A stretch of 64,000 nt of DNA from Anaerolineae bacterium (GCA_022825675.1 JAJDWK010000048.1:1-64000), one strand, 5' to 3'; positions 36,021 to 46,761 are shown, counted from the stretch's first letter. Notes: generated from the sequence alone by a model not told the origin. Numbers and translations: made by a program.

Positions 36021-36836
36021 ATGCGTATCCTCATCCTATGCGACATGGAAGGCGTCAGCGGCATCGTGACCTGGGACCAGGTCGGCGGCGGCAAAGCCGG
36101 CTATGCCGAGGGGCGGGCGCTGTATACTGCCGAAGTCAACGCCGCTGTCCGCGGTGCCGCCCGCGCCGGCGCCAGCGAAATCATCGTCATCGACGGGCAC
36201 AATGCCGGCGGCGACTGGCGTTACAATTCCCTGCTAAAAGCGGAGCTCGACCCCGCCTGCGAGTATGTGGCGCACCACACCTGGACCGAGTATCGCAAGC
36301 CCCTGGAGCAAGGCGTGGACGCCTGCCTGATGGTCGGCTATCACGCGCGCAACAACACGCCCGACGGCGTCTTGAACCACACCATCTCCTCAGCGCAATG
36401 CCGCAACCTCTGGTTCAACGATACGCTTGTCGGCGAAGTCGGCGTCAATGCCGCCCTCTGCGGGCATTATGGCTGCCCGGTGCTGCTGGTCACGGGTGAT
36501 GCCGCCGTCTGCCGCGAAGCGACGGAACTGCTGGGCAGCGGGCTGACAACCGTCGCCGTCAAACAGGGGTTGAGCAAATACTCCGCCCGCCAGATCGCGC
36601 CCCGGCGCGCCCGTGAAATGATCGAAGCCGGCGCGTATCAAGCGCTGCAAGATTTTGACGCGGTCGCGCCCTATAAGCCCGCCGCGCCCGTGACCATCAC
36701 CGTGGAATTCGGGCATTACGACACGATGATGCGCTATGTGCCGCGGGCGGATACCGAGCTGGACCAGCCGGCACAAAAAATGTACAGCCGCGCCGACAGC
36801 TGGCTGGAAGCCTGGGACAAAATCTGGCCCTGGTGA
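36021..36836 (+). CDS. M55 family D-aminopeptidase (DppA-like)
   Basis: MRILILCDMEGVSGIVTWDQV; IIVIDGHNAGGDW; VGYHARNNTPDGVLNHT. Confidence 0.92.
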   Translation: MRILILCDMEGVSGIVTWDQVGGGKAGYAEGRALYTAEVNAAVRGAARAGASEIIVIDGHNAGGDWRYNSLLKAELDPACEYVAHHTWTEYRKPLEQGVDACLMVGYHARNNTPDGVLNHTISSAQCRNLWFNDTLVGEVGVNAALCGHYGCPVLLVTGDAAVCREATELLGSGLTTVAVKQGLSKYSARQIAPRRAREMIEAGAYQALQDFDAVAPYKPAAPVTITVEFGHYDTMMRYVPRADTELDQPAQKMYSRADSWLEAWDKIWPW

Positions 36837-36842
36837 TGCCGC

Positions 36843-37802
36843 TTAGGCAGTCGCCGCCGTCAGCGGCTGCAGGCTGTCTTCATGCGCCTCCAGCCATTGT
36901 ATCGCCGCCATCGCCGCCGAGGTGCCTTGCCCGACTGATGTCGCCACCTGCCGCCAAATCTCGTCTTGAATTTCGCCCGCGGCGAAGACGCCATCAACAT
37001 TGGTGCGGTAGCGCTGGTCGGTGATGATGTAGCCATTTTCGTTTAAAGCGATTTGCTCGCCGAAGACGGCGTTGTTGGGGTCATGCCCGATGAAGATGAA
37101 GACGCCTTCGGTGGGCGCAACCGTCTCTTCGCCGCTAATGACATCGCGCAGGCGCACGGCGGTAACGCCGCCCGCGCCGCCGACAATCTCCTCCACCACT
37201 GCGTTCCAGGTGAAGCGGATTTTCTCGTTTTTGAAGGCGCGCTCTTGCAATTGCACGCCGGCGCGCAGCTCGTCGCGGCGGTGGATGATGTTGACGCTGT
37301 TGGCGAAGCGCGTCAGGAAAATGCCCTCTTCCAGCGCGGAATCGCCGCCGCCCACCACCACAATGTCCTTGCCGCGGAAGAAAAAGCCATCGCAGGTGCC
37401 GCAATAGCTGACGCCCGCGCCGATATAGTCCTCTTCGCCGGGCACACCCAGCTTGCGCGGGTCAGCGCCAATGGTCACGATGACGGCATCGGCGCTGTAG
37501 TGCCCGCCCAAAGTCTTGACGATAAAGGGCGAGCCGCGGCTGAAATCCACGCTTTCCACCAAATCATATTCAAATTTGGCGCCGAAATTTTCGGCATGGT
37601 CTTTCATGCGCTCGACCAGCTCGGGACCGCTCAAGCCCTCGGGGAAGCCGGGATAATTTTCAATCTCATGCGTAATCGCGACTTGCCCGCCCAGCTGGGC
37701 GCCGGCGATGACAACTGGCGCCAGTTGCGCCCGCGCGGTGTAGAGCGCGGCGGTCAAGCCCGCTGGTCCCGAGCCGATGATGACTACCCGTTCTTTTTGC
37801 AT
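36843..37802 (-). CDS. trxB: Thioredoxin-disulfide reductase
   Basis: VVIIGSGPAGLTAALYTARA; GVSYCGTCDGFFFRGKDIVVVGGGDSALEEG; VFAAGEIQDE. Confidence 0.95.
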   Translation of the reverse strand: MQKERVVIIGSGPAGLTAALYTARAQLAPVVIAGAQLGGQVAITHEIENYPGFPEGLSGPELVERMKDHAENFGAKFEYDLVESVDFSRGSPFIVKTLGGHYSADAVIVTIGADPRKLGVPGEEDYIGAGVSYCGTCDGFFFRGKDIVVVGGGDSALEEGIFLTRFANSVNIIHRRDELRAGVQLQERAFKNEKIRFTWNAVVEEIVGGAGGVTAVRLRDVISGEETVAPTEGVFIFIGHDPNNAVFGEQIALNENGYIITDQRYRTNVDGVFAAGEIQDEIWRQVATSVGQGTSAAMAAIQWLEAHEDSLQPLTAATA

Positions 37803-37860
37803 GTTTGCCTCATTTTCGTTTATTCACCACAGAGCCACCGAGGGCACAGAGAAAAATTGC

Positions 37861-38160
37861 TCATTCCGAAACAAACGGGGAATTTTCTAAATCAGCGAAG
37901 TCTAAGCCTTCGAGCGCTTTTTCTTGTTTCAGCACCGCCACCAGCGCTTCAAATTCTTCGCGGCAATCGCCCCAATAGCGCATGAACTTTTGCATTTCGG
38001 GCAGGATATCGCTTAGCTCGGCACCATTGGCGACTTGTTCCGCCAGCCGCGAGATTTTCTCGCAACAGTCGTTGCAGTCCATGGTGATGAGGGTTTCGTC
38101 GGCGGGGGCGTTGGCGATGAAGTCGAGTAGCCTGTCGATGCGCTCGTCATCATGCGGCAT
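37861..38160 (-). CDS. Small Cys-containing protein upstream of trxB
   Basis: MDCNDCCEKISRLAEQVANG...; same strand as trxB, 58 bp upstream. Confidence 0.6.
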   Translation of the reverse strand: MPHDDERIDRLLDFIANAPADETLITMDCNDCCEKISRLAEQVANGAELSDILPEMQKFMRYWGDCREEFEALVAVLKQEKALEGLDFADLENSPFVSE

Positions 38161-38285
38161 GGCGGGGTCTCCGCTGCTTGGGTCTAGGGTTAAGACGAGT
38201 GGCGGTTGAGGAATCTTACAAAGGGCTATACATATTGCAATTTATGTGAGACATATTGTTTGAATTCTTCTACTGAGGGCTAAGC

Positions 38286-39290
38286 ATGCAGTATCGCGTA
38301 TTGGGGCGCAGCGGCGTCAAAGTCGCGCCTTTGGCATTAGGCACCGGCAACTTCGCCGACCCCACACCGGAAGCGGAAGCGAGCCGCATCCTCAACCGCG
38401 CCCTTGACGCGGGCATCAACTTGATTGATACCAGCAATTCCTACAGCGATGGCGCCAGCGAAAGTTTCATCGGGCGGGCATTGGCGCGGGGACGGCGGCG
38501 TCACGAAGCGCTGCTGGCGACAAAAGCCTTTTACCGCGTCGGTGCCGGCGCCAATGACGAAGATCTATCGCGCCTGCATCTCATGCGCGCCTGTGAGGAT
38601 TCTTTGCGGCGGCTGCAGACGGACTATATCGACCTCTATCAAATGCACCGCCCGTCGCCGGCAATCCCAATGGAGGAAACTTTAAGCGCGCTGACAGATT
38701 TGCAGCGGCAGGGCAAGGTGCGTTATATCGGCTGCTCGGTGCACCCCGCCTGGAAGATCATGGAAAGCATCATGGTCAGCGAATTGAAGGGTTTTGCCCG
38801 TTTCATCAGCGAGCAGCCGCCCTACAACCTGCTGGACCGGCGCATCGAAAATGAGCTGGTGCCGATGTGCCAGGCGCATGGGCTGGGCTTGCTGACCTGG
38901 TCGCCGTTGGCGCAGGGCGTTTTGGCGGGTCGTTATGCCAGCGCCAGCCAATTGCCGCCTGATTCTCGCGGCGCGCTGCGCGGCGGCATCTATGCCGAGC
39001 GCATCACGGCGGCGGGCATCGCCGTGGGCGAGCGGCTGGCGGCGCTCGCAAAAGCGCATGGCATCAGCCCCGCGCAGTTGGCGACGCTTTGGGTGAAAGA
39101 TCAGCCCGGCATCACCGCGCCGATTATTGGACCGCGCACGCTGGAGCATTTGCAGCATCTGCTGCCGGTGCTGGACATGCGCTTGAGCGTGGAATTGGCG
39201 GAGGCCTGTGACCGCCTGGTCGCGCCGGGCGGGGCGGTCGCCAGCTTTTTTAACAGCGCGGATTGGATGAAGCAGCGCGTTCTGTTGTAG
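38286..39290 (+). CDS. Aldo/keto reductase
   Basis: [54 protein letters not shown]. Confidence 0.93.
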   Translation: MQYRVLGRSGVKVAPLALGTGNFADPTPEAEASRILNRALDAGINLIDTSNSYSDGASESFIGRALARGRRRHEALLATKAFYRVGAGANDEDLSRLHLMRACEDSLRRLQTDYIDLYQMHRPSPAIPMEETLSALTDLQRQGKVRYIGCSVHPAWKIMESIMVSELKGFARFISEQPPYNLLDRRIENELVPMCQAHGLGLLTWSPLAQGVLAGRYASASQLPPDSRGALRGGIYAERITAAGIAVGERLAALAKAHGISPAQLATLWVKDQPGITAPIIGPRTLEHLQHLLPVLDMRLSVELAEACDRLVAPGGAVASFFNSADWMKQRVLL

Positions 39291-39301
39291 GGGCGCTTCG
39301 C

Positions 39302-41716
39302 TTACGCGCCAGCCCCGCCCAGCGCCTCCAGCTCCTCGCGCCAGTCTTCCGCCTCGGCATCCCAGCGGCGGCGGTATATGCCCCAGCTGCGCCCGTTGCT
39401 CCAAAATGTTTGGAACGGCGCCTCCCGCGAGAGCAAGGCGGGCACGGGCGCGAAGCTGACATCGCCGCTGGCGGGGTCGACCTGCGCCCCGCTCAAAGCC
39501 AGCAGCAGCGCCCAGCTCGCCATGCTGCGCGCGTAGTGGTTGCCGCATTCGACTTCGTTCCAGGGGTTGCGCCGCCGCCCATCGTGCCGCGCCCGCAGCG
39601 CCTCGACAATCGCCAGCCCTTCGTCCAGCCAGCCTTCATATATCAGATGCGCCGCCACCTGATATTCGATGCCCGTCCAGACCTCATCGGCATAGGGGAA
39701 GGGCAGCTTGGGCCTGCCGCCCTGGGGCCAAGTGCAGAGCAGCAAACCCGCCTCGTCATTCAGCGCATAGACGCGCTGGCTGTTGGAATGTTCGCTGAGG
39801 TCAGCGCGGAAATTGTACTCAAATATCGCTTTGAGCGCGGCGCGGACGCGCTCCGGCGGCAGGGTATAGCCCAGCCCCAGGGCGCGCGCGTGCAGCTCGC
39901 CCAGCAATTGGTCGGAAAGGCAGCCGATGCCATGCTGATATTTATGCGCGTCGACATCTTCCAGCCGCTGCACATAATAGTCGCCATTCCATAACTGCGC
40001 GTCCAGGTTGGCGCTGCCGATTTCAAAGGCGCGGCGGCAGCGGTCGGCTAAATCACCCTCGCCCATGGCCGCCGCCATCAGCGCCACCGCGCGTAATGCC
40101 GCCAGATAATAGATGCCGCAGAGCGGGTTGGGACCATAAAACTCAATGTCATAGGTATTGTGCTGCACATAGTCCAGCACCTGGTCGCCATCGCGGTCCC
40201 AATGCGCGCTGGCGAAGCCGATAGCGCGCTTGACGCCCGCCCATATTTCCGCCAGGAACTCGTCATCGCCGCTGAGCTGCCACTCGCGGCAGGCGCGCAA
40301 AATCGAGCCCATCTGCCCATCCACCGCCGCATACGCCCGCCAGGCGGAATGCACATTCTCGTGAAAGGTGCCAAAGGTGCGGAACTTCATGCTGCCATCG
40401 TCCGCCGTCTCCACAGTAAATTCTATCTTGCGCATCTCCCGCTCCAGCGAGGGGAAGAGATAGGCGAGCGTGTAGGCATAGCTCCAGACATGGGTGCAGC
40501 TGCCGGCGCAGCAGCCGGAGTCATCAAAGCAGCCTTCCCAGCCATAAAAGCGCCCATCTTCCAGCCAGAAGCAAGTGGTGCTGCGGGCGGGCACGATATT
40601 GGCGGAGATGGCGTCCAGCGCCGCCGCGGGCAGGCTGCTGCCGAAGAGCGCGTCATGGAATTGCCGCGTCTCGCGGTCAAGCCGTTCAAAATTGTCAGCG
40701 ACATAACGCGCCGCCGCCCAGGCATCGTTGAAGCGGGTGGCGTACTGGTTGCGGATGATGTCGACTTCGTTGGCGTCAATGCCCATATTCGGCAGCATAT
40801 CCACATCCCAGGTGGCGGGGCGGTTGGGGAAATGCCAGCAGAGCAAGAAGCGGAATTGGCGGCTCTCGCCCGCTTCCAGCCGCGCCACCAGCCCCAGCGA
40901 TGCCGCGGCGATGCGCGCGCCCGGCGCCTCCGCCGGCGGGTCCTGCAGCAGCCCGTCATCTTCGAGGTCATGCCAAAACTCCTGCAGATAATCCCACCAT
41001 TCGCCGCGCAGCCAACTGCGTTTGCGGGTTACCCGCTCGTGATCGGTCGCCAGCGCCAGGCTGCCATAATGCAGATCGTCGCTGGCAAGCTTATCATTGC
41101 CCAGCAGCAAACCGCGCAGGCGCTCATCCTCGCGCAGCCGGTTGATTGGCTCGCCGAATTCCACCCGCGCTTCGTTGCCAAATTTGTCGGGCTTGAGATT
41201 GCCGACAGGGTTGGTCACCGTGCCAACAAGCGTGAGCTCGACGGGGTCGGCGCTCTCGTTGCGCAGGCTGTAGGTCAAGATCGCGCAGGGGATGCCAGAA
41301 TCCTCGGGGTTGAGCGGCAGCAGCGGCGTATAGGCTTCCAAGCTGGCGGCGAGCGGCAGGCTGGCGTCCTCAAAATCAATGCGGGCGAAGGGATATTGCC
41401 CATAGAAGCGCGCGCCTTTGAAGCGGGGCCAGCCCGCCACGCCCCGCAAGGGATGGTAGCCGTGCGAGGGCGTATGCGGCGCTTGCAGCGGTCCTTCCAG
41501 GACGCGTATCTGCGGCGCTCGCCCCGCTTGCTGGCAGCGCAGGGCGAAGAATGTCAGCGGCAGGCTTTTGCCCTTGGCGGGCTGATTAAATATCTCCCAA
41601 TCGCGCAGCTCGCCACGCGCGCCCAGCGAGACATTGCCGGTGCCGATGCCGCCCAGTGGGAATGCCAGCGCCGCCGCCGAGGCGTCATAACTGCGAATGC
41701 CGGGGTGAAGTTTCAT
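39302..41716 (-). CDS. GH116 family glycosyl hydrolase (non-lysosomal glucosylceramidase-like)
   Basis: AFPLGGIGTGNVSLGARGELRDWEIFNQP; C-terminal (alpha/alpha)6-like region with EVWTGIEYQVAAHLIYEGWLDEGLAIVEALRARHDG. Confidence 0.88.
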   Translation of the reverse strand: MKLHPGIRSYDASAAALAFPLGGIGTGNVSLGARGELRDWEIFNQPAKGKSLPLTFFALRCQQAGRAPQIRVLEGPLQAPHTPSHGYHPLRGVAGWPRFKGARFYGQYPFARIDFEDASLPLAASLEAYTPLLPLNPEDSGIPCAILTYSLRNESADPVELTLVGTVTNPVGNLKPDKFGNEARVEFGEPINRLREDERLRGLLLGNDKLASDDLHYGSLALATDHERVTRKRSWLRGEWWDYLQEFWHDLEDDGLLQDPPAEAPGARIAAASLGLVARLEAGESRQFRFLLCWHFPNRPATWDVDMLPNMGIDANEVDIIRNQYATRFNDAWAAARYVADNFERLDRETRQFHDALFGSSLPAAALDAISANIVPARSTTCFWLEDGRFYGWEGCFDDSGCCAGSCTHVWSYAYTLAYLFPSLEREMRKIEFTVETADDGSMKFRTFGTFHENVHSAWRAYAAVDGQMGSILRACREWQLSGDDEFLAEIWAGVKRAIGFASAHWDRDGDQVLDYVQHNTYDIEFYGPNPLCGIYYLAALRAVALMAAAMGEGDLADRCRRAFEIGSANLDAQLWNGDYYVQRLEDVDAHKYQHGIGCLSDQLLGELHARALGLGYTLPPERVRAALKAIFEYNFRADLSEHSNSQRVYALNDEAGLLLCTWPQGGRPKLPFPYADEVWTGIEYQVAAHLIYEGWLDEGLAIVEALRARHDGRRRNPWNEVECGNHYARSMASWALLLALSGAQVDPASGDVSFAPVPALLSREAPFQTFWSNGRSWGIYRRRWDAEAEDWREELEALGGAGA

Positions 41717-41786
41717 GTCGATTTCTCTTTCTTTCTAGCTGGCTGAGGCCAGGCTTTTGCCAGATTGTGCCGCGGCAAGCCCCGTA

Positions 41787-42030
41787 CGCGCAAGCCCAGG
41801 GCAATCGCATCAAACCATTATTCACCACAGAGGCACAGAAGTACATGCAAGTAAGTTATGCGACAACCTAGTGGTGACTGAGCAGTCTGTACACAGCCCT
41901 TACCACCGAGAACACAGAGGAAAATTGAGGACACCGAGTAAAGATTTAAAGAGATTTCTCGTGCTTTATTCGCTGTATCTCGCTGTACTCGGTGGTACAC
42001 TCCCTGTCGAATCTCCGCGCGTACAAATTT
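41787..42030. repeat. Composite of intergenic repeat families 1 and 2
   Basis: agggcaatcgcatcaaaccattattcaccacagaggcacag followed by caagtaagttatgcgacaacctag...tgtacacagcccttaccaccgagaacacagagg...tactcggtggta. Confidence 0.8.
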
Positions 42031-42086
42031 CAACTGCTTTGTTGCGCTTACTGCGTTTTTTTCCAAGACAAGCGAGGTGAAAGCAA

Positions 42087-42848
42087 ATGGCATTTCAACA
42101 TTCCGTCTCCTGGTGGTGCATTGCCCGCCCCGAGCGTGACCCCGAAGACATGCTGCGAACGGTCAAAGATATCGGCTATACCGCGCTGGAGCTGGTACCA
42201 GTCGAGCAGTTCCCGCTGGCGCGCGACCACGGCTTGACCATCGCCACCCACCAATTGCATGTGCCGCTGGAGCAGGGCATCAGCCATGACAAATACTGGG
42301 AAGACATCAAGCGCCAGGCGGAAGCCAGCTTCAAGCTGGCGCAGGACTGGGGCATCCCCAATTTGATTGCCTTCAGCGGCAACCGCGAGGGGCTGGATGA
42401 CAAGCGCGGCGCTGAAAATGCCATCAAGCACCTGGAGCAGCTGGCGCGCGATGCCGCCTCCGCCGGCGTCATGCTCTTGCTGGAATTGCTCAACAGCAAG
42501 GTCAACCATCCCGATTATCAATGCGACCGCACCGCCTGGGGCGTGGAGGTCGTCAGCGCCGTGAACTCGTCCAACGCCCGCCTGCTCTACGACATCTATC
42601 ACATGCAAGTGATGGAAGGCGACATCATCGCCACCATCCGCGAGCATCACCACTGGTTCGCCCATTATCACACCGCGGGCGTGCCCGGCAGGAACGAAAT
42701 CGACGCCAGCCAGGAATTGAATTACCGCCCCATCTGCCAGGCGATTGCCGATACCGGTTTTGGCGGCTACCTGGGGCAGGAGTTCCTGCCCCTTGGCGAT
42801 TGGAAAGCGGCGCTGCGGGAAGCGTATGCCATCTGCAACATCGCCTGA
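42087..42848 (+). CDS. Sugar phosphate isomerase/epimerase (hydroxypyruvate isomerase-like TIM barrel)
   Basis: MAFQHSVSWWCIARPERDPEDMLRTVKDIGYTALELVPVEQF; LLYDIYHMQVMEGDIIATIREHHHWFAHYHTAGVPGRNEID. Confidence 0.88.
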   Translation: MAFQHSVSWWCIARPERDPEDMLRTVKDIGYTALELVPVEQFPLARDHGLTIATHQLHVPLEQGISHDKYWEDIKRQAEASFKLAQDWGIPNLIAFSGNREGLDDKRGAENAIKHLEQLARDAASAGVMLLLELLNSKVNHPDYQCDRTAWGVEVVSAVNSSNARLLYDIYHMQVMEGDIIATIREHHHWFAHYHTAGVPGRNEIDASQELNYRPICQAIADTGFGGYLGQEFLPLGDWKAALREAYAICNIA

Positions 42849-42856
42849 GGGCGGCG

Positions 42857-43879
42857 CTAATAAGAGCCGCGATGAGGGAAGCGCCGCAGCAAGCCTGTCG
42901 GCGCGCGATATTGCTGCAGCAAGGCGATGCCGCTGATAATCACCGCCATGCCCAGCAGCATCGCCGCGGTGATTTCTTCGCCGAGGAAGAGCATGCCGCC
43001 CAGCCCCGCCACGATGGGGATGACATAAGTGGTCATCACCGCTGGCGTCGCGCCGAAGCGCTTGATGTTATAAAAAGACAGCATCAAGCCGAGGAAGGTG
43101 CCGACCACCGCCGCGTATATCAGGCTAAAAACGCCGGCGCTATCGACCGCGCTGAAATCAAAGCCGACTGTAAGCAAGGTGTAGGGCAGCATCACAATCG
43201 CGGTGCTGAAGAGGCGGATGCTGCCGACATCCCAGGCGTCATAGCCGCTCAAATTGCGGCGGGCATAGATGACCATCAGCGAAGTGAAGACCATGCCGAT
43301 GCTGACCAGCGCATAGCCGATGGGCGCGGCGGCATCAACATTTGGCAAGCCGTCTTCGCCGCTTAGCGCCAGCAGCATCGCGCCGCCCAGCGCCAAACAG
43401 ACGCCGGTCGCCGTGCGCCGATTCAGCCGTTCGTCCGGCAAGAAAAAATGCGCCAGGCAGACTGTCAGCGCCGGACCGGTCGCCAGCAGCAGCGATGCCA
43501 CCCCGCTGGACTGATATTGCAGCGAGCTGACGACGCAGGTCATCGGCACTGCCGTGCCAAATACGCCCAGCAGCCCCGCCCGCCGCCAAAGCTGGCGGTC
43601 CCGCGGCAGCCGCCTGCCGGAAGCCAGCCGGTACACCAGCAGCGCCATCAAGCTGGCGAGCAGCATGCGCAGGGCGATGTAGGCGCTGGGTTCAAATTGG
43701 CTGACGCTAAAGCGCGATACCACCAGCGACGAGCCAAAAAACAGGCCGAGCAGCACGACATAAGGCAGGGCTTTGATAGTCAAGGGGCAATCCCGCTCCA
43801 AATTGTCAAAGGCGGGAGTATACTCTACAGTCCCGCTGCCGGATAGCCCCGTGAGGCGCTGCCGCGTCAAACCCTGCAA
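42857..43879 (-). CDS. EamA/DMT family transporter
   Basis: Two EamA-like halves; likely TTG start near 43783 (LTIKALPYVVLLGLFFGSSLVVSRFSV). Confidence 0.85.
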   Translation of the reverse strand: MQGLTRQRLTGLSGSGTVEYTPAFDNLERDCPLTIKALPYVVLLGLFFGSSLVVSRFSVSQFEPSAYIALRMLLASLMALLVYRLASGRRLPRDRQLWRRAGLLGVFGTAVPMTCVVSSLQYQSSGVASLLLATGPALTVCLAHFFLPDERLNRRTATGVCLALGGAMLLALSGEDGLPNVDAAAPIGYALVSIGMVFTSLMVIYARRNLSGYDAWDVGSIRLFSTAIVMLPYTLLTVGFDFSAVDSAGVFSLIYAAVVGTFLGLMLSFYNIKRFGATPAVMTTYVIPIVAGLGGMLFLGEEITAAMLLGMAVIISGIALLQQYRAPTGLLRRFPHRGSY

Positions 43880-43944
43880 CCGACTTCATGGGCGACCCCA
43901 CCGGGCCGCCCATGCCGTTGAACGCGGGCGCTGTGTCTAGCGCC

Positions 43945-46695
43945 TCACTCCGCTTTCAGCTGATAGACGCGCACATAATCGACCAGCATCGCCTGCGGGA
44001 AGGTAGTGCTCTCATCGGGCTCGCCGGGCCAATAGCCACCAACAGCGACATTCATCAGCAGGAAGAAATCGTGATCGTAGACCCATTGCTTGCCATCCAG
44101 GTCGTTGAGGCTGCGCAAGCCCACCAGCTCGCCATCAACATACCAGCGGATGACATACTCATCCCAGTCGACGGCGTAGGTGTGGAAGCCTTCGTCAAAG
44201 TTGGCATCGGCGCGGTAGGCATGCCCCAGGTTGCCGGCGCCGCTGTAGCCGGGACCATGCAGCGCGCCATAGACGACATTCTTCTCGCCCACATTTTCCA
44301 GGATGTCAATCTCGCCGCTTTGGGGCCAGCCGACATCGGGGAAGTCCGCGCCCAGCATCCAAAACGCGGGCCAGATGCCCTGCCCGTTGGGGATGTCGAT
44401 GCGCGCTTCCACGCGCCCATAAGTGAACTCGACCTTATCCTGCGTGATGCAGCGCGCCGAGGTGTAGCGGCATTCGCCATAATGGCAGCTCGCGCCGTCC
44501 AGCGTCTCTTCGCGGGCGCTGATGACCAGGCTGCCAGCGCCATCGTGGGCGGCATTTTCGACGCGGTCGGTATAATACTCCAGCTCGTTATTGCCCCAGC
44601 CATGCCCGCCGATTTCGCAGGTCCAATACTCGGGGTTGATGGGCGCGCCCGCTTCCGCCTCAAATTCATCAGACCACAGCAGCTCCCACTCGCGGCTGTC
44701 CCAGCCGATGTTTTCGTCGATTTCAACTTCGCTGATGGTTGTCGGCGCAAACATGCTGATTTGGCTGGCGTCTTCGACAACGACAATCTGCACCTCATCG
44801 AGATAGGCGCTTTTTGCGCCGACATTGGCGGGGAAGCCGAAGGCGAAGCCATTGACTTCGTTTAAGTTGAAGCCATCGTCAGGCGCGCCGCCGGGCTGCC
44901 AATCGCCGCGCCGCTGGAAGTGGGCGAAGGGGATGGTGATTTGCTGCCAGCCGGCATAATCGTCCAGCAGGTGATAGAAAAAGCGCTCGGCGCTATCAGC
45001 ATTATTGCCGGGGGCGCGATTGTCAAATAGCTCGATTTGCACGATTTGCCCGGTGCCATTGCCATACAGCCAGAAGCGCAGAGCGTTGTGGCGGGTCCAG
45101 TCCTGGCTCGCCCAGCCGGCGCCATCAGTAAAGGCATAGGTGAAGCCGCCCCAAGCGCCAATCTCATAGTCCACGCGCAGGACTTGCTCATGCGCGGTCG
45201 CCTCGGGGCGTGCCAGCTCGGTGAAAGGGATCACCTGGGTGATGCCGATGACGGCGTTGCCGGTGCTGTCGCCCCAGGGCACAAAGCCGATATCCGCGCC
45301 CTCTTCCTGCTTCACCAGCTTGATGCCCTCTTCAAAATCCGCGATGAGCCGCGGCTCGGCATAGGGCATTGGCGCCAGCAGGTCTTCGTTGAGCGGGACT
45401 TCGGCGAGTTGGGCGGGCGCGGGCGCGCTTTCCGCCGCGGCTTCGGTTTCTTCTGGCGCTGCTGTCGCGGCGGGCAGGCTGACGCCCGCGAGGAAGACCA
45501 ACTGCACATCATCAATGATGGCGAAGGCTTCGCCCGTGCCCGCGGGCAAGCCGAAGGCATAGCCGGCGACGGCGTCCAGGTTCAAGCCGTCATCGGGCGC
45601 GCCGCCCGGCTGCCAGTCGCTGCGCCGCTCGAAATCGCTGAAAGGGAACTCGAGCTGCTTCCAGCCATAGGAATCATCCGGGAAGCGGATGAACCAGCGT
45701 TCGGCGCTGTCGCCATCCATATCAGGATTGCGGTTGTCAAAGATTTCCAACTGCACCTCCGCGCCGGTATTAAAGCCGAGGAACCAGAAGGCGATGGCGT
45801 TATAGTCGCGCCAATTTTGGCTCGTCCAAACTTCGCCGTCATTGAAGACATGGGTGAAGCCGCCCCAGGCGCTGATGTCATAATTGATGGTGAGGGCGGT
45901 GGATTGCTCGCCGCCGCGGGTGGCTTCGGTCAGGCGCAGCTCGACATTGCCGGCGGTATCGCCCCAGGGCGCGTAGCCGATATTGTTGTTGAAGCTGTCC
46001 TGCCCCAGGAAGAGGGACTCCAGCTCAAAATCGTCCAGCATAAGCGGGTCGACGCCCAGCGTAATCAGCGCGACATCGTCCAGATAGGCGGTTTTTGCGC
46101 CCGTCCCGGCGGGGAAGGCGAAGGCATAACCCGAGACCTCGTTTAAGCCCAAGCCATCGTCCGGCGCGCCGCCGGGCTGCCAATCGCTGCGCCGCTGGAA
46201 GCTGCGGAAGGCGATAGTAAATTCCTGCCAGCCTTCATAATCATCGCTGATGCGGTAGAACCAGCGCTCGGCGGTATCGTTGTTGAGGTTGGGGTTGCGG
46301 TTGTCAAAAATTTCCACCTGCACGGTGCCGCCGGTGTTATTGCCATAGAGCCAGAAGTTGAGGGCGTTATGCCCGGTCCAGTCGTCGCTCAGCCAATGTT
46401 CGCCGTCGGTCAGCGCATGGGTGAAGCCGCCCCAAGCGCCGATGTCATAGTCGATTGCCAGCACATTGGCGCTGGCACCCGCCCGCTGCATTTCGGCGAG
46501 GCTGAGCGTTACATTGCCGGCGGCATCGCCCCAGGGGGCGTGGCCGATGGCGTTGTTAAATTCATCACGCCCTTCAAAGACTTCGCCATTTTCAAAGTCT
46601 GCCAATACGCGCGCGGCATCGGCTTGCGCCTGCGCCAGCCAGGGCATGGCGGCGCAAAGCAGCATCAGCAGCGCTATCGCTATTTTTCGGGACAT
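43945..46695 (-). CDS. Secreted GH16 family beta-glucanase with three N-terminal CIA30/CBM11-like repeats
   Basis: GEIDILENVG catalytic motif, NGQGIWPAFWMLG; three ~160-aa repeats with IGxAPWGDxxGNV...AWGGFTHxxxDGxxWxSxxWxxxNAxxFWxxGxxTG...DWQPGGAPDDG; start at 46695 by signal peptide MSRKIAIALLMLLCAAMPWLAQAQA. Confidence 0.9.
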   Translation of the reverse strand: MSRKIAIALLMLLCAAMPWLAQAQADAARVLADFENGEVFEGRDEFNNAIGHAPWGDAAGNVTLSLAEMQRAGASANVLAIDYDIGAWGGFTHALTDGEHWLSDDWTGHNALNFWLYGNNTGGTVQVEIFDNRNPNLNNDTAERWFYRISDDYEGWQEFTIAFRSFQRRSDWQPGGAPDDGLGLNEVSGYAFAFPAGTGAKTAYLDDVALITLGVDPLMLDDFELESLFLGQDSFNNNIGYAPWGDTAGNVELRLTEATRGGEQSTALTINYDISAWGGFTHVFNDGEVWTSQNWRDYNAIAFWFLGFNTGAEVQLEIFDNRNPDMDGDSAERWFIRFPDDSYGWKQLEFPFSDFERRSDWQPGGAPDDGLNLDAVAGYAFGLPAGTGEAFAIIDDVQLVFLAGVSLPAATAAPEETEAAAESAPAPAQLAEVPLNEDLLAPMPYAEPRLIADFEEGIKLVKQEEGADIGFVPWGDSTGNAVIGITQVIPFTELARPEATAHEQVLRVDYEIGAWGGFTYAFTDGAGWASQDWTRHNALRFWLYGNGTGQIVQIELFDNRAPGNNADSAERFFYHLLDDYAGWQQITIPFAHFQRRGDWQPGGAPDDGFNLNEVNGFAFGFPANVGAKSAYLDEVQIVVVEDASQISMFAPTTISEVEIDENIGWDSREWELLWSDEFEAEAGAPINPEYWTCEIGGHGWGNNELEYYTDRVENAAHDGAGSLVISAREETLDGASCHYGECRYTSARCITQDKVEFTYGRVEARIDIPNGQGIWPAFWMLGADFPDVGWPQSGEIDILENVGEKNVVYGALHGPGYSGAGNLGHAYRADANFDEGFHTYAVDWDEYVIRWYVDGELVGLRSLNDLDGKQWVYDHDFFLLMNVAVGGYWPGEPDESTTFPQAMLVDYVRVYQLKAE

Positions 46696-46761
46696 CGTGT
46701 ACCTCCTATTTCTGTAGTCTCGTATACTTTTTCTCAGCAATTCCAACAAAAACATTGGAAA

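Noticed and set aside
40160-41746. 528-aa plus-strand ORF
   Set aside because: Antisense to the GH116 gene, with no recognisable family.
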